Positions 12,052 to 23,051 of a stretch of DNA of 64,000 bases are shown piece after piece. The position numbers and the translations under genes were made by a program. The DNA comes from Cornus controversa (taxonomy: Eukaryota > Streptophyta > Magnoliopsida > Cornales > Cornaceae): contig CM048852.1 in the NCBI GenBank assembly GCA_026545225.1, forward strand, positions 54,195,146 through 54,259,145. Direction: 5' to 3'. Within the stretch, counting starts at the first letter, position 1; the number at the start of each line of letters is the position of its first letter. The notes beneath the pieces were generated by a model. It ran no database searches and was not told where the DNA came from. It saw only the letters and a list, made by a program, of their open reading frames with translations.

Positions 12052-14018
12052 CTTTAACTCCATGTCAAACTTTCGTGTGAAGGTCCGTATTAAACTTTGG
12101 CCATAGTGCTATATTTCTCTTGTTATTTGAATGGCTACAGATTGCATAGAATTCTAAATCAGATTGGATATCTCCAATTGCCAATCTTGTCCAGATGTCT
12201 GTATTTCTTAGGCTTAAACACAGTGGAGTTGGTCGGTGTTGTGTGTGAGAATGTACAGATCATTCAGGTTAGTTTCTTGGAATCAATATGTGGTGGTATA
12301 ATTTATTTCCCTTTTTCCATGTCAAGTTTATCCAGCCATTACAATGTCAATAAATGGCGCGTTTTTCATGCTGTGATGGGGAAAATACTAATAAACAGGA
12401 TTGAACTATATATCGCAAAGAATTGTCGTCTATCCAAACAATATTTTTTCCTAGGGCACTAATCATTTCACACACCGTTGCTTTTGTTTAAAAAATATTG
12501 GTACAACAAGTACACCTCATTTCCATTTTAATGCATTTCTTAATTTCTTACCGTTGCTCTGTATCTCATCCAGTTGTATGTTTTCGCAGAGGCTCTGTAT
12601 TTGTTTTCCATGAGTTAAAACAAACTTCTAACCGAGGATTGTCCGCGGCCAACTTCCTGTTTACCCTATTCTCCACATTTTCCAGTTTTTTTTTGTTATG
12701 TATAAACAACCGGTGGCTGCACTGCAATAATAGTCCCACCTATTGTATCAGATGCACAATCATATTTTGTAAATTATATTCTGATTACTGAACAGCTGCC
12801 TTAAGTGTATAGTGATCCTGGGATTTAATATGCATTTTATTTACTTTCCTTTTTTTTTTTTTCATCCTAGTTAGTTTCTTTACTTTCCTTGGTTCAGCTG
12901 GGAATTCAAGAAGCAAGAATGGATAATCATTACTTTGCGAAAAATTACAGGAGTTTATATTTCACTGAGCAGAGGATCACAAGGTCTAAAAGAATCTAAT
13001 ACTGTATTAAAAATTAAATACACGAATTGCAGATTGATATAGAAAATAGTCATTTTGAAGGTGATAAGACTTTTTTACTTTGACTAGTGAATATTTATAT
13101 ATAATATTACTTGCGTTATAAATATTCAGCATAATTGATTAATTGTGATCATTTACATGGCACGTTCGTACTCTTCCTTACCTATCGTCATTTTCTTTGC
13201 TCCTACGTTAATCAATTTCGTTTCTGAGCATTGGTTGTCGAAACCCAGAGTGTACTGAGTAGAATTTATGGCAAATGCTTTCCAAATACTCTCTTGTTGG
13301 CTTGGCGGCATTTATATTGTCAACTTTAAGAAAAAACACATTACACATTTATAATGTTGAAGTGAACAGTACAAATGTACAATTGTAGTACTCTGTTTCC
13401 TAATGTTTAAATAGGAAAACTACCAATAAAAGTCCTTTGAATTTTCAATAAAATCATCTAATCTTACTTTCTATTAAATGTTTCAATATTAGTTTTATCT
13501 CTCCAAATCCTTTCCTTTACTATTGTAAAACAAACACGAGTTAGACTATCCTTCCATGTTCTATCTATTTCCCTTTCTTTTCCACCTGTTTCTGAGGATT
13601 CAAATAAGCACTAAAGCTTTATCTGGGTCGTTTGTATTCATTGTTGTCTCTTAGATTTTGTAGATCTGGAAGCAAAAGGCACGTGAAAACATGCAGTGCA
13701 CATTGATCTTGCAGTGTCTTGTTTCGAAAATGCAAACAAAATTTCCAAAATAACGATCAAAATAATAGTAGAAAGGGAGTTTTCATACATTCCCTTTTTC
13801 AAAATACATAAAATTAGAAATCATGTTGATCCAGTTTATTAAATCTTACCATGAACTGTAGAAGTTTTGAGAAGCTAAAATACTTGAAATATATATCCTC
13901 TTCTAAGCAAGGGCATAAAACAAAAATTAAAGTAATCCAAAACAAAAACAATTCTCATGTCATAAACCACATCCAGGTGTTCAGAAGTTCACTGTCGAAA
14001 TAGTTATTAGTGAAATCT
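12052..14018. other. Convergent intergenic region between PRT6 and TIM9
   Basis: It holds the 3' UTR of PRT6 (an AATAAA lies at about 12349) and, on the other strand, the 3' side of TIM9. Reading frames here have no recognisable content. The rest is AT-rich with a T-run near 12850. Confidence 0.5.
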
Positions 14019-17000
14019 TTAATCGGGGGTAGCTGCACCTTGGTTGAGCTCTGCAAATCTCATGCCAACACGCATTGAGTGCTTCAGGAACTTCTCAGCA
14101 CACCGTTGGACACAGGTCTCTTCTTGTTTGTCCAGGGATTTACGCCGGAAGGTGTCAACACATTGAGTGAAACATCTCTCCACCAGTGAATTATACATTC
14201 TCAAACTGCAATATGGTTTAAAGAGTAAAAATAATAAGGTTTTATTGCTACCCAATCATGATCAGAAAAGCAAGAGATTCTATCATGCCATATCTTGTAT
14301 TGTGCCTAGTAAGTTTCTTTACAAATTCAACACACTCCAACAATAAGAAGAAAAACATAACAACTTTAAACACAGCAAATCCAACTTGTTGACAAAAAGT
14401 CAATGAAATATATTTCAGGAGCTTATGTACTATAGATTCTGTTACAGCTCAGATACAAATGCAGTTAATATACGTTTAGCCAACTTATCCTTGTGGTAGC
14501 TCCAGGAACAAAAATCATAGATTGTTGTTGTAACTTGTAAGTGTTAAAGTGAGCAACAGTTATAATTTCAGTTTTGCTGTGGCTAACTTTAATGATGTTG
14601 CACTTTGAAAGTCACAAAAGAAACTAAAATCCTTATGGTCTAATGTTTTTTTGGGGCAGAAAAATCAGAGACTGCAGAATTGAGTGAACATAAAGAAGGT
14701 GAAGGATATTAGGATATTCACGAATTAATACGGAATTAAATTCTGCAGTGAATTTAACAACTGAGAATGCAGACAACTAACCATGAATAAAAGGCAGTCT
14801 CAGCAGGAGACCAACTCAACTTTGTTGTACACATGTATACATTTATTAATAAGCCCAATCTTCACCAAGACCAATGCCTTAAAAATGTGTTCTGGAAGTT
14901 GGAGCTGGGGTTGGACCATGTTTATAGTGATAGATGTGAGTATATCACACAAGACTGTGATGTGTATGCCATACAATATCAACTTCCAGAGAACAAAAAA
15001 ATGATGCATAATAAATAATACATGATAACTATGTTGGGTATTTGAGTAATTAGTTATAAGAGTTGGGGTCATTATGTAAATAACCAATATTTGTAAATCT
15101 ATATATGTATACATGAATATTTAGAGTTCTCTGTATTTGAGAGAACACCCCCAAATATATCTTATTTCTTTCTCTCTCACTCTCAACAAACTAATTTATG
15201 GAATGTTGAATATGGTAAGTTTGTTTTCCTTTGCGTAAAAAGGAATAAATTGAATAATGGATGACAGATTGAGAATAAAAAAAGAGAGTAACATAACCAT
15301 CCAAAAAAGTTCCACATACAGTTATTGGACGATATTCAGGAAAATAGAATAATAATAGAAGACAATTATTGCTTTTACTGGATATCGACAATGATATAAA
15401 ACCTTCTACCTTATCATAACTCTTTAAGAATCAAGAAATGTTATGCATGTGAAAACATGAATGCACGGCCAATCTGTGACCTCTCTATTAATTTTTGTAT
15501 AAACTTTTGATGCAGCCCAATCAGTCCTGTGCTTCTATAGAGGAGTCAGCCTAAATTAATAGTAACTAGAGAATTAATTGAACTTTGGCTGTATTTGTGC
15601 CCTTCTGAAAATCAGGAAATTTCAGGGACAGCTTCTGTAAAACAGAAAGATCTCCAATAAAGTTCACTCATCTATACTATGCAGAAAGCCAAGCCACCCC
15701 TCCTACTTTTGTGGCAGCCATGAGACCTTTTATTTTTCTTGTTATTCCTTTGTACCATGTCACATATTACAAACCAAATAGGTAAACGGTCAGTTAGATA
15801 ATTTCAATACATGAAATATGTTGTGCAATATACCTACACAACTTCCTCCTTTTACCCCGACTTCTCTCTTTCTTTTTCCTATCTCCTAAATTTACCTACA
15901 TGGGTTATGATCATGCACTTCACGTTTATACCAATTATAGTTGCTCTAAGTATAATTTACACAAGAATAACACCATAAGTAACCTGACAAATTGCTGCGC
16001 ATGATATAAGAACTTCATTTGTGCTTCACATATAACAAAAAGGTGCAAAAAAAAAATTCCTAGCATTTGTTAGGCCAATATAAATATATGGGACGAAAGG
16101 AACTGAATACAAATACCAAGCACCATTATAATAGAGGACCTAGACTTTTTATACTACATGGAACTATGGTGCTAATGCCATAGTGCTGCCTCTAACAATT
16201 TGATATATAAACCGGGGAAGTCTTCCCAAAATCTAGGCCCAAAATGTTGTCTTTCAATTTAAGTGCTTGCATTACATCATACACTATGTCACATGAACTC
16301 AGGTACATGTATCAGGTTGTCCTTAGGTGCTCTTTGATAAAACTGAAAATTTTAAGAGCTGAATTTTAAGTGCTGAAGTTCTTAAGTGGTAATTAAAAGA
16401 TAAATATTTTTTAATATCTTTTTGAATTTTCAGTGTTCTGCATTCATTGATAAGTGATGTCCCTATCACTTAAAATTTTACTCCATTTTACGTGGCGCTA
16501 ATTATTTTCAGTGATATTCAAATTGCGTTATCAAACACACTTGATTGGATAAGTACTTAATCTGTACAGAATTAAGCACTGAATTGAGTTATCAAACAAC
16601 ACCTTAGTGTTGGACATCCCTAAATCCTAAATGTTAATATACATGGGCTCTACTTGAAATGTGTCAAGAAAGTAGGAAGCAAGTAAGTAGACACGCACTG
16701 CGCACTCAGAAAACCTTGCTCTAATATCAAATGTGAGCTTTTTCTTCTTCATCCATCACTACATGCAGATATATATCCCATGCCCAATATCTTGTCATGT
16801 GATGTGTTGATACCGGAACCTTTGGAGGAATAGGAGATTCCATGCAATACATAAAACATGCATATGTTACAAAGTATTTTGTTTGAACTTAATACCACAT
16901 CTCATTTCAGTAATGGAAAATATTAACAACTATACTATCTATTTTACAATACTTTCAATCCTTCCCTGAGCAAATATCAGCTTGACTTTTCACTGCAGCA

Positions 17001-17667
17001 CTAACCAACTAATTGATAGTTTGCACAAATGGGTAACTTGTTAAAATCGTAGGCACAACAGATGTTATGGCCTGTCAAAAACACAACAAATGTCCCAAAC
17101 TGAAAGAATGACTCCAATGGAACACCAAATTCAGACGAATTTAAAGTTCAGACTAGCATCATCAAATATCAATTCATAAGCACACAAACAAAAAGCAACT
17201 TCATCATTTCAATCATTCATTTAAAAAAACCTAATATCACTATACATCGTAACCACGAAATCGCGTTCACTTCTAAGAACCATCATCAGATCAATGCATT
17301 TATACACCAACCAAAGTAATTTCATCACGAATATCCTTCAATTTCATATACACATTATATATTCGCAAAAAACCTGAAATTTAGTGACACCATACAACAT
17401 AACCCATTGATAAACAGAAACCAATATAATCCCATTTCGAAACCGCAATATTTCCATAACAAACGTAGCAAAATGAGAGAACAAAAAATGTTAGAAATAA
17501 ATGCACATTTAAATATAGTATATATACCTGTGTTTATATATATATATATATTATTGCATAAGAAAGGAGAACCTGTCGCGGATTTGGAGCTGATCGATCA
17601 TGGCGGACATTCTCAATTGATCTTCCTGGGGAAGAGAGCCAAGGTCTCCGAGCAGGCTCTTGTCCAT
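14019..17667 (-). CDS. TIM9: TIM9, mitochondrial import inner membrane translocase subunit, two exons
   Basis: TIM9 is a small Tim chaperone. With TIM10 it forms a hexamer in the intermembrane space that escorts hydrophobic carrier proteins from the TOM complex to TIM22. Exon 1 is 17573-17667 (minus strand), starting MDKSLLGDLGSLPQEDQLRM. Exon 2 is 14019-14205. They join in phase (AG plus T gives the serine of DSLRMYNSLVERC) to give 93 residues, the normal plant TIM9 length. The twin CX3C motifs are C43-x3-C47 (CFTQC) and C63-x3-C67 (CVQRC), spaced as in the family; the C-terminal half, KFLKHSMRVGMRFAELNQ, is strongly conserved. There is no cleavable presequence, as expected for this family. 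The single intron is unusually long at 3.4 kb and carries two old insertions. Confidence 0.96.
15032..15188 (+). mobile_element. Short solo LTR
   Basis: A 157-bp sequence starts TGTTGGGTATTTGAG and ends CTCTCAACA, so it has the TG...CA ends of an LTR. It is flanked by a perfect 5-bp direct repeat AACTA at 15027-15031 and 15189-15193. The length and the CT-rich tail fit a copia-type or TRIM-type LTR. No internal region or second LTR is present, so it is a recombination remnant, complete as a solo LTR. The intact target repeat suggests moderate age. Confidence 0.8.
16326..16603. mobile_element. Tourist-type (PIF/Harbinger) MITE
   Basis: The left end GGTGCTCTTTGATAA mirrors the right end TTATCAAACAACACC, and both sides carry the 3-bp target TTA (16323-16325 and 16604-16606). 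The 278-bp length, AT-rich interior and 3-bp duplication match Tourist MITEs mobilised by PIF/Harbinger transposases. It lies within the TIM9 intron. Confidence 0.8.
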
Positions 17668-17739
17668 CTTCGATTCAACAAAATTGTCTGGGGCTAACAG
17701 AGCACTGGTTTCTCACTTCTACAGGAACTGCCGTCTCTA

Positions 17740-17748
17740 AAACCCTAA
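17740..17748. promoter_or_regulatory. Telo-box in the TIM9 5' flank
   Basis: AAACCCTAA lies 73 bp upstream of the TIM9 start codon. Telo-boxes (AAACCCTA) are known near the transcription start of many plant genes for ribosomal and organelle-import proteins and help their expression in dividing cells. The position fits; the function is inferred. Confidence 0.6.
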
Positions 17749-18150
17749 AAATCGATGTGAAATCTGTTTGCTAAAACGTCCTCCAATTTTAGTTAAATCT
17801 GTTTTTGTACTGGCAAGTCTTACATTTTTCATTTTTCCATCCAGATCTGATGAGAGATAAGACCCGGCACCAGATCAAAGATTAGATTTGACTCTGATAC
17901 TGTAACAGGTTGGGTGCTTATCAATCAAGCTTTTGGGTAGTGTTACTTACCAGCCCATTTATACCAATTTGAATCCGATGTGGAATAAGACCCTCTAACA
18001 CGTGGCTACTACTCCGATGAGTAGATGTTGTCTCCAATTACAAATGCACATATCTTTTTTAATTATAAAATTAAAAAGTAATAAAAAGAAAAATACACAC
18101 CTTACGTATTTAAAATTTCTATTAATATAATTTTATTTATTATTATTTTT
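17749..18150. other. TIM9 upstream region
   Basis: AT-rich sequence between the TIM9 promoter and the foldback element. No gene is visible. Any further TIM9 promoter elements would lie here, but I see none that I can name. Confidence 0.4.
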
Positions 18151-19155
18151 CTAATTTTGTAACGGACAATGCTTGTCTCAGGTCATATAAGCAGGAGCCT
18201 CTACTTACAGCTGATATGGACCAATATAAGTGTGACACCTATTTAAATCTTTTAAAAAATAAAAATAGATTAAACGGGTAGGGTTTTACGGGTTATCCAA
18301 AATAAACATCATCTTCTTTACGTCTGAGACAACATTGTCACACATTTTCTCCCCACAGCACAACTCTATAGCTACTTTTCCTACATCCATGTGAAACCTT
18401 TATCTTCCGCTAATCGACCTCCACCACCTCCACTGCTTGCCATCGGTGCACCGCCTCAATTCCTCCATTACCTGATTCTTGAAGCAGTTATGATTAAATA
18501 TTATATTTGCACAATCGTAATCTTATTTTTTTCAAAGAGCTAAATCGATTAGGTTTTGCATTCTTATTAGAATTTTATTTTTTTCTCTTCTTATTTAGGT
18601 TTTTTCCCCTTAAAAAAGGGATTTTTCTTGGAAGAGTATTTGTGATTTCAAGTTGATTCATGATCACCAACCCAACTCTGTTAATCATGGAGTCATGCAA
18701 TTTAGGGTTTGGGAATGCAGGCGGTGCGCCGATGGCAAGCAACGGAGGTGGTGGAGGTCGGTTAGCAAAAGAGAAGGGTTTCACATGGAAGTAGGAAAAT
18801 GATCTATAGAGTTATGTTGTGGGGAGAGAGAATGTGTAACGACATTGTCTCATATGTGAAGAAGATGCAGTTTATTTTGGATAACTTGTAAAATTGTACC
18901 CGTTTGATATATTTTCATTTTTTTTATGTTTTAAATATGTATCACACTTATATTGGTCCACATCAGCTGTAAATAAAAATTATACTTACCAATATAAGTA
19001 CTCGTTTGAAATTATATGTTTTAAATAGGTATATGATGTGATACCTATTTAAAACTTGTTTATATGTCTTGGTATCACAATTTTTTTATGTTTTAAATAG
19101 GTATCACAACTCTTGTTTATATGACCTGATACAAACATTATCTTTTTGTAATTAG
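18151..19155. mobile_element. Long inverted-repeat (foldback or Mutator-like) element
   Basis: The two halves are reverse complements over several hundred bases. For example CAGGTCATATAAGC near 18178 pairs with the complement of CTTGTTTATATGACCTG near 19112, and a GA-rich block near 18740 (GGAGGTGGTGGAGGTCGG) pairs with its complement near 18425. Arms are interrupted by indels; the right arm has extra copies of a GTTTTAAATAGGTATCA motif. The loop is about 18470-18690. No transposase is seen and I could not fix a target duplication. The proline-codon-rich part of the arms could be captured gene sequence, as in Pack-MULEs. Confidence 0.72.
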
Positions 19156-19237
19156 AAGAGTTGTGACTTGGATGCATTTGTGATTAAAATCACATCATCA
19201 TTAGAAAAGAGCGTCTACTTATTGATTTCTTTTCAAA

Positions 19238-19395
19238 GAGTAATGCTACTCAGGCATAATTCTTAGGCAGAATTCGTAGGCAGAAATATTTATATTTATT
19301 GGATGCATGTGATGAGTGTATGTGGTGGGGCTACCACATACATCTAATAAATGTAAATGTTTTTGCGTAAAAATTCTGCTTGAATAGCATTACCC
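19238..19395. mobile_element. Mutator-type MITE with 9-bp target duplication
   Basis: A 158-bp near-palindrome with ends GAGTAATGCTACTC and, reverse-complemented, GGGTAATGCTATTC. A perfect 9-bp direct repeat CTTTTCAAA flanks it at 19229-19237 and 19396-19404, as expected for Mutator-superfamily insertion. The arms pair over most of their length, leaving a short loop near 19320. Confidence 0.88.
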
Positions 19396-19404
19396 CTTTT
19401 CAAA

Positions 19405-20643
19405 TGATAAGAGGAAAAACTTGAAATGCAACGGTTTAATCTTGCATCCGCTCCTTAACTACAGAGGATACATTTTTATTCAAACACATTTATTGAGCAG
19501 GACTAATATAGAATTTTGATTCATACTGAATTTATATACTAAAAGTTACTGTGAATATCAGAATATGTAATAATTGTTATATCATGTATGCATCCTAGTA
19601 TTATACACGTGTATAATTTCAATTTTTTTTTGTTTTTTTTGTTTTAAGTTAGGAATTAGATGTGTTTGCAATTACCAAAGATTGCCAAACATAAGTAAGA
19701 GTTGTGTTAAAGGTTGTCCAGAAAGCTCATGTGTCCCATAAAATGCCTTCACAAGTATTTAGGAAGTGTTCCTAAAGTACCACTATCTAGCACATGTCCG
19801 ACACAAATGCGATTCGTTTCTGGATGTGTACCTGTTTTTTAGTTGCTCTCATTCAAAATTCATTATAATGAATTTGGATTATAATTTTGAATCCATATTT
19901 GAAAAACATTAAAATATTCATCTCGAATACTAGATATATACAAGCCAAATATGAAAAATTATTAAATACCACAGTAACTTCGTGTATTAGAGAATTTCAT
20001 CACTAATAATTTTTTATTTCATATTATCTCCTAAAATAGTGTAGAATAAAATTTACTACTAGTGAGATTCCTATAAATATGAAGTTCCAGAATGCTTAAT
20101 ATTACTTCGAAATATGATAGATTCATAGTTTTTCAAATACCATCCAGTGAATTGGTGAAAAACTAACAAGTGTCTCATTAGAAATTATATTTGGCTTTGG
20201 GACGTGTTGCACCTTTATGCCACATTTAATTTAAAATAAATAGGAGTATGTTTACAATACACTATATGTAAATATATCGGGTGAATCTAAATTATGAGTG
20301 TACAATAAGTAAGATGGAATCCATTATACGTGTACAACACACGTAAGATCTAAATTCACCCGGTATATTTATAGTATTCGTATGGTAGTTCTTCTCAAAA
20401 AATAGAGCCCTATGAGAAGAAGAGGGGTTCAAGTTTCAACGCAGGCAAAAAATGGAAATAAAAAATGAATGAACATTATATTGTTTTTATTAATTATGTC
20501 ATATGGAAGAAAAAGGTGTCACGTTTAATGAAAGTTTTATTAGGCTAGTTTTAGCTTTAAATTTATGAAGGACAAATACAAGAGTAATATAATGGTAAAT
20601 TTAATAAAATAATTTTTTTTTTCTTTTTTTCTCTTAAACAGAA
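19405..20643. other. Intergenic, AT-rich
   Basis: No gene is visible. A small hairpin lies at about 20266-20366, where ATATCGGGTGAATCTAAAT pairs with ATCTAAATTCACCCGGTATA; it may be a short MITE but has no clear target duplication. Confidence 0.45.
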
Positions 20644-21194
20644 GGGTAAATTTCATTGACACCTCCTAAGGTTTGATGTATTATCAGATGACTACAATTT
20701 CATAATTTTTTGTTACCAACACCTCTTGTCAGAATTTTTAATTTTTTAATAAATAAAAGTACATATTTGCCCCTGATTATTTAAATGAATTTTAATATAA
20801 AAACATTATAATTAAAAAATGACAAAATTGCTCTTATGATTATATTCCCACCATTTCTCTCTTTACCTTCTTCAACCACATAAACCCTAACCACCACCAC
20901 AGCCGCCACCAATCACAACTACCACCACCACCACCACCACCACAGTCGCCGCCAACCACAACCACAACCACCGCCACCGCCACTCACATTTCCTCCTCCA
21001 ACCACTGTCACCCACCACAACCACAACCATTTCACTGTTATTACATGATATATATATATATATATAAACACACACACACATATATTTATTCATATATAGA
21101 GAGAGGGGGGAGGAAACCACCGAGCACCATTGCCACCAACCACAACTACAACCACCATTGAAATTAAGACCTAATTTTTCGCCTAATTTGAGGA

Positions 21195-21470
21195 CTAAAA
21201 TTAAGACCTAATTAAATATATATGTTAACATTAATATCTATAGAAATAAATAATTAAATATATATAACAATATATGTTAACATTAATATCTATAGAAATA
21301 AATAATTAAATATATATAACAATATATGTTAACATTAATATCTTAGAAATAAATAATTAAATATATATAACAATATATGTTAACATTAATATTTATAGAA
21401 ATAAATAATTAAATATATATGTTAACATTAATATTTATGGAAATAAATAATTAAATATATAGGTTATATA
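21195..21470. repeat. Tandem array, 42-bp and 52-bp units
   Basis: Five to six units each contain GTTAACATTAATAT followed by AAATAAATAATTAAATATAT. Some units carry an extra 10 bp (AACAATATAT), giving two size classes. The TGTTAACATTA core recurs at about 21529, 21713 and 21845, so a longer second-order repeat follows the array. Confidence 0.85.
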
Positions 21471-21584
21471 TTATATTATAAATATATATAGCTAGAGAAA
21501 AAGAAAAAAAATAGTTCATTTTATTTTATGTTAACATTAGTATTTATGGAAATAAATAATTATACATATAGGTTATATATTATA

Positions 21585-21685
<101 letters not shown>

Positions 21686-22155
21686 AGACAATTTTAGTTC
21701 CTTTTTTATTTTATGTTAACATTAGTATTTTATGGTAATAAATAATTATATATATAGGTTATATTATTGTGTGTGTGTGTGTGTATATATATATATACAC
21801 ATATACAAAAAAAGAAAAAAAAATTAATTATTTTTTATCTTATGTTAACATTATTATTTATAAAAATAAATAATTATATATACATGTTATATATATATAG
21901 GGTTTAATGAAAGGGGCATTTTGGTCCGTTAGACAGTTAAATGAGTAAATTTAGTATTCAAATGGGTTGAATTAAAAATCATAGGGTAACAGGGTCATTT
22001 CACCATCAAAAAGTGGTCTGACAGGGTGTACTTTTGGCAAAAAGATGTGTATGTGATATACGACACAAACTACAGGATGTTGATAATAAAATTACACAAA
22101 ATTGTAGTCACGTGACAATACCTCAAATATCAAGAATGTCAATGAAGTTTACATT

Positions 22156-22485
22156 GAACATAATTAAGTGTTAAAAATATTTTATTTTCTTTTCTCTCAT
22201 TATTAAAAAAAAAAAAACCACACACAAGATAAGTAACATTATCATATCCTCTTACTCTTTTTTTTTTTTCTTTTCTCATAATTAATGCTATTGATTTTTT
22301 TCTTCCTCTTCTACTGTACCAAATAGTAGCCTAAGATTGCCTCTCTCATCGCTCTTTATTCCTTTATTGACTTTTACATCCATCGTATCAAACAAATAAA
22401 AAGAGAAAAGGACATCTTTCTTGATTTCTTTTCCTAAAAATGCCTTTTTATCCCTATTTATTATTTTATACATTTTTTTTCATTC
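22156..22485. other. Intergenic, pyrimidine-rich
   Basis: T-rich and CT-rich sequence with poly-A and poly-T runs near 22206 and 22258. No gene is seen. Confidence 0.4.
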
Positions 22486-22493
22486 CTCCCACC

Positions 22494-23043
22494 TAGGGAT
22501 GGCAATTTGCCCCGCCCCGCTCCGCCCCGTTTAAAACCCGTTTAAGGAAACGGGGTGGGGATGGGGTTAAAGAAAATAACCCGCATTTAAACTGGGCGGG
22601 GACGGGGGTAAGACCCTACCCCGACGGGTACCCGCCCCGTTTAAGTATATATATATTTATACTTTTATATATATAATATATAGAGAAAATATTAATAATG
22701 TATCAAGAAAATATTAATATTATATATATCATACAACTATACAAGTTTATTATATATGACTCAATATTATCCATTATGTTGCAAGTTCCTAAATGTGTGT
22801 TTTTGGTGTATATGTATTAAAATATCATATTTATTACTATAAAAATTTTTGCATTAAAAAAAAAATGTATAAACGGGACGGGGCGGGGTAAGTTAAACGG
22901 TTATGGGAATAGGGAAGTCAAAACCCGCCCCGCCCCGCCCCGTTTATACACGGTTGCGGGACGGAGACGGGGTGGGAAAAGTTAAACGGTTTCGATTATG
23001 GGGAAGACAAAACCTGTCCCGCCCCGCCCCGTTGCCATCCCTA
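22494..23043. mobile_element. Non-autonomous hAT element, TAGGGATGGCAA family
   Basis: Ends are TAGGGATGGCAA and TTGCCATCCCTA. A perfect 8-bp target duplication CTCCCACC lies at 22486-22493 and 23044-23051. Subterminal regions are rich in CCCCGCCCCG and ACGGGGCGGGG repeats around an AT-rich core. It encodes nothing. It is a whole copy of a hAT-type family seen widely in plant genomes. Confidence 0.92.
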
Positions 23044-23051
23044 CTCCCACC

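Larger units (their letters stand above)
14206..17572 (-). other. TIM9 intron, 3.4 kb
   Basis: Bounded by GT next to exon 1 (complement of 17571-17572) and AG next to exon 2 (complement of 14206-14207). Besides the solo LTR and the Tourist MITE listed separately, I see only AT-rich sequence with no coding signal. Confidence 0.85.

Noticed and set aside
12097-12791. Two plus-strand frames of about 100-120 residues downstream of PRT6
   Set aside because: They lie in the PRT6 3' UTR and beyond, have no recognisable domain and are AT-driven.
14783-15114. Overlapping frames on both strands in the TIM9 intron
   Set aside because: They overlap the solo LTR, and no family resemblance could be supported.
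18575-18784. Proline-rich small protein on the minus strand (starts MKPFSFANRPPPPP)
   Set aside because: It lies in one arm of a foldback element and is better explained as a captured or repeat-derived sequence.
20887-21120. Tryptophan/valine-rich minus-strand frame
   Set aside because: Product of ACC and CCA simple repeats, not a gene.
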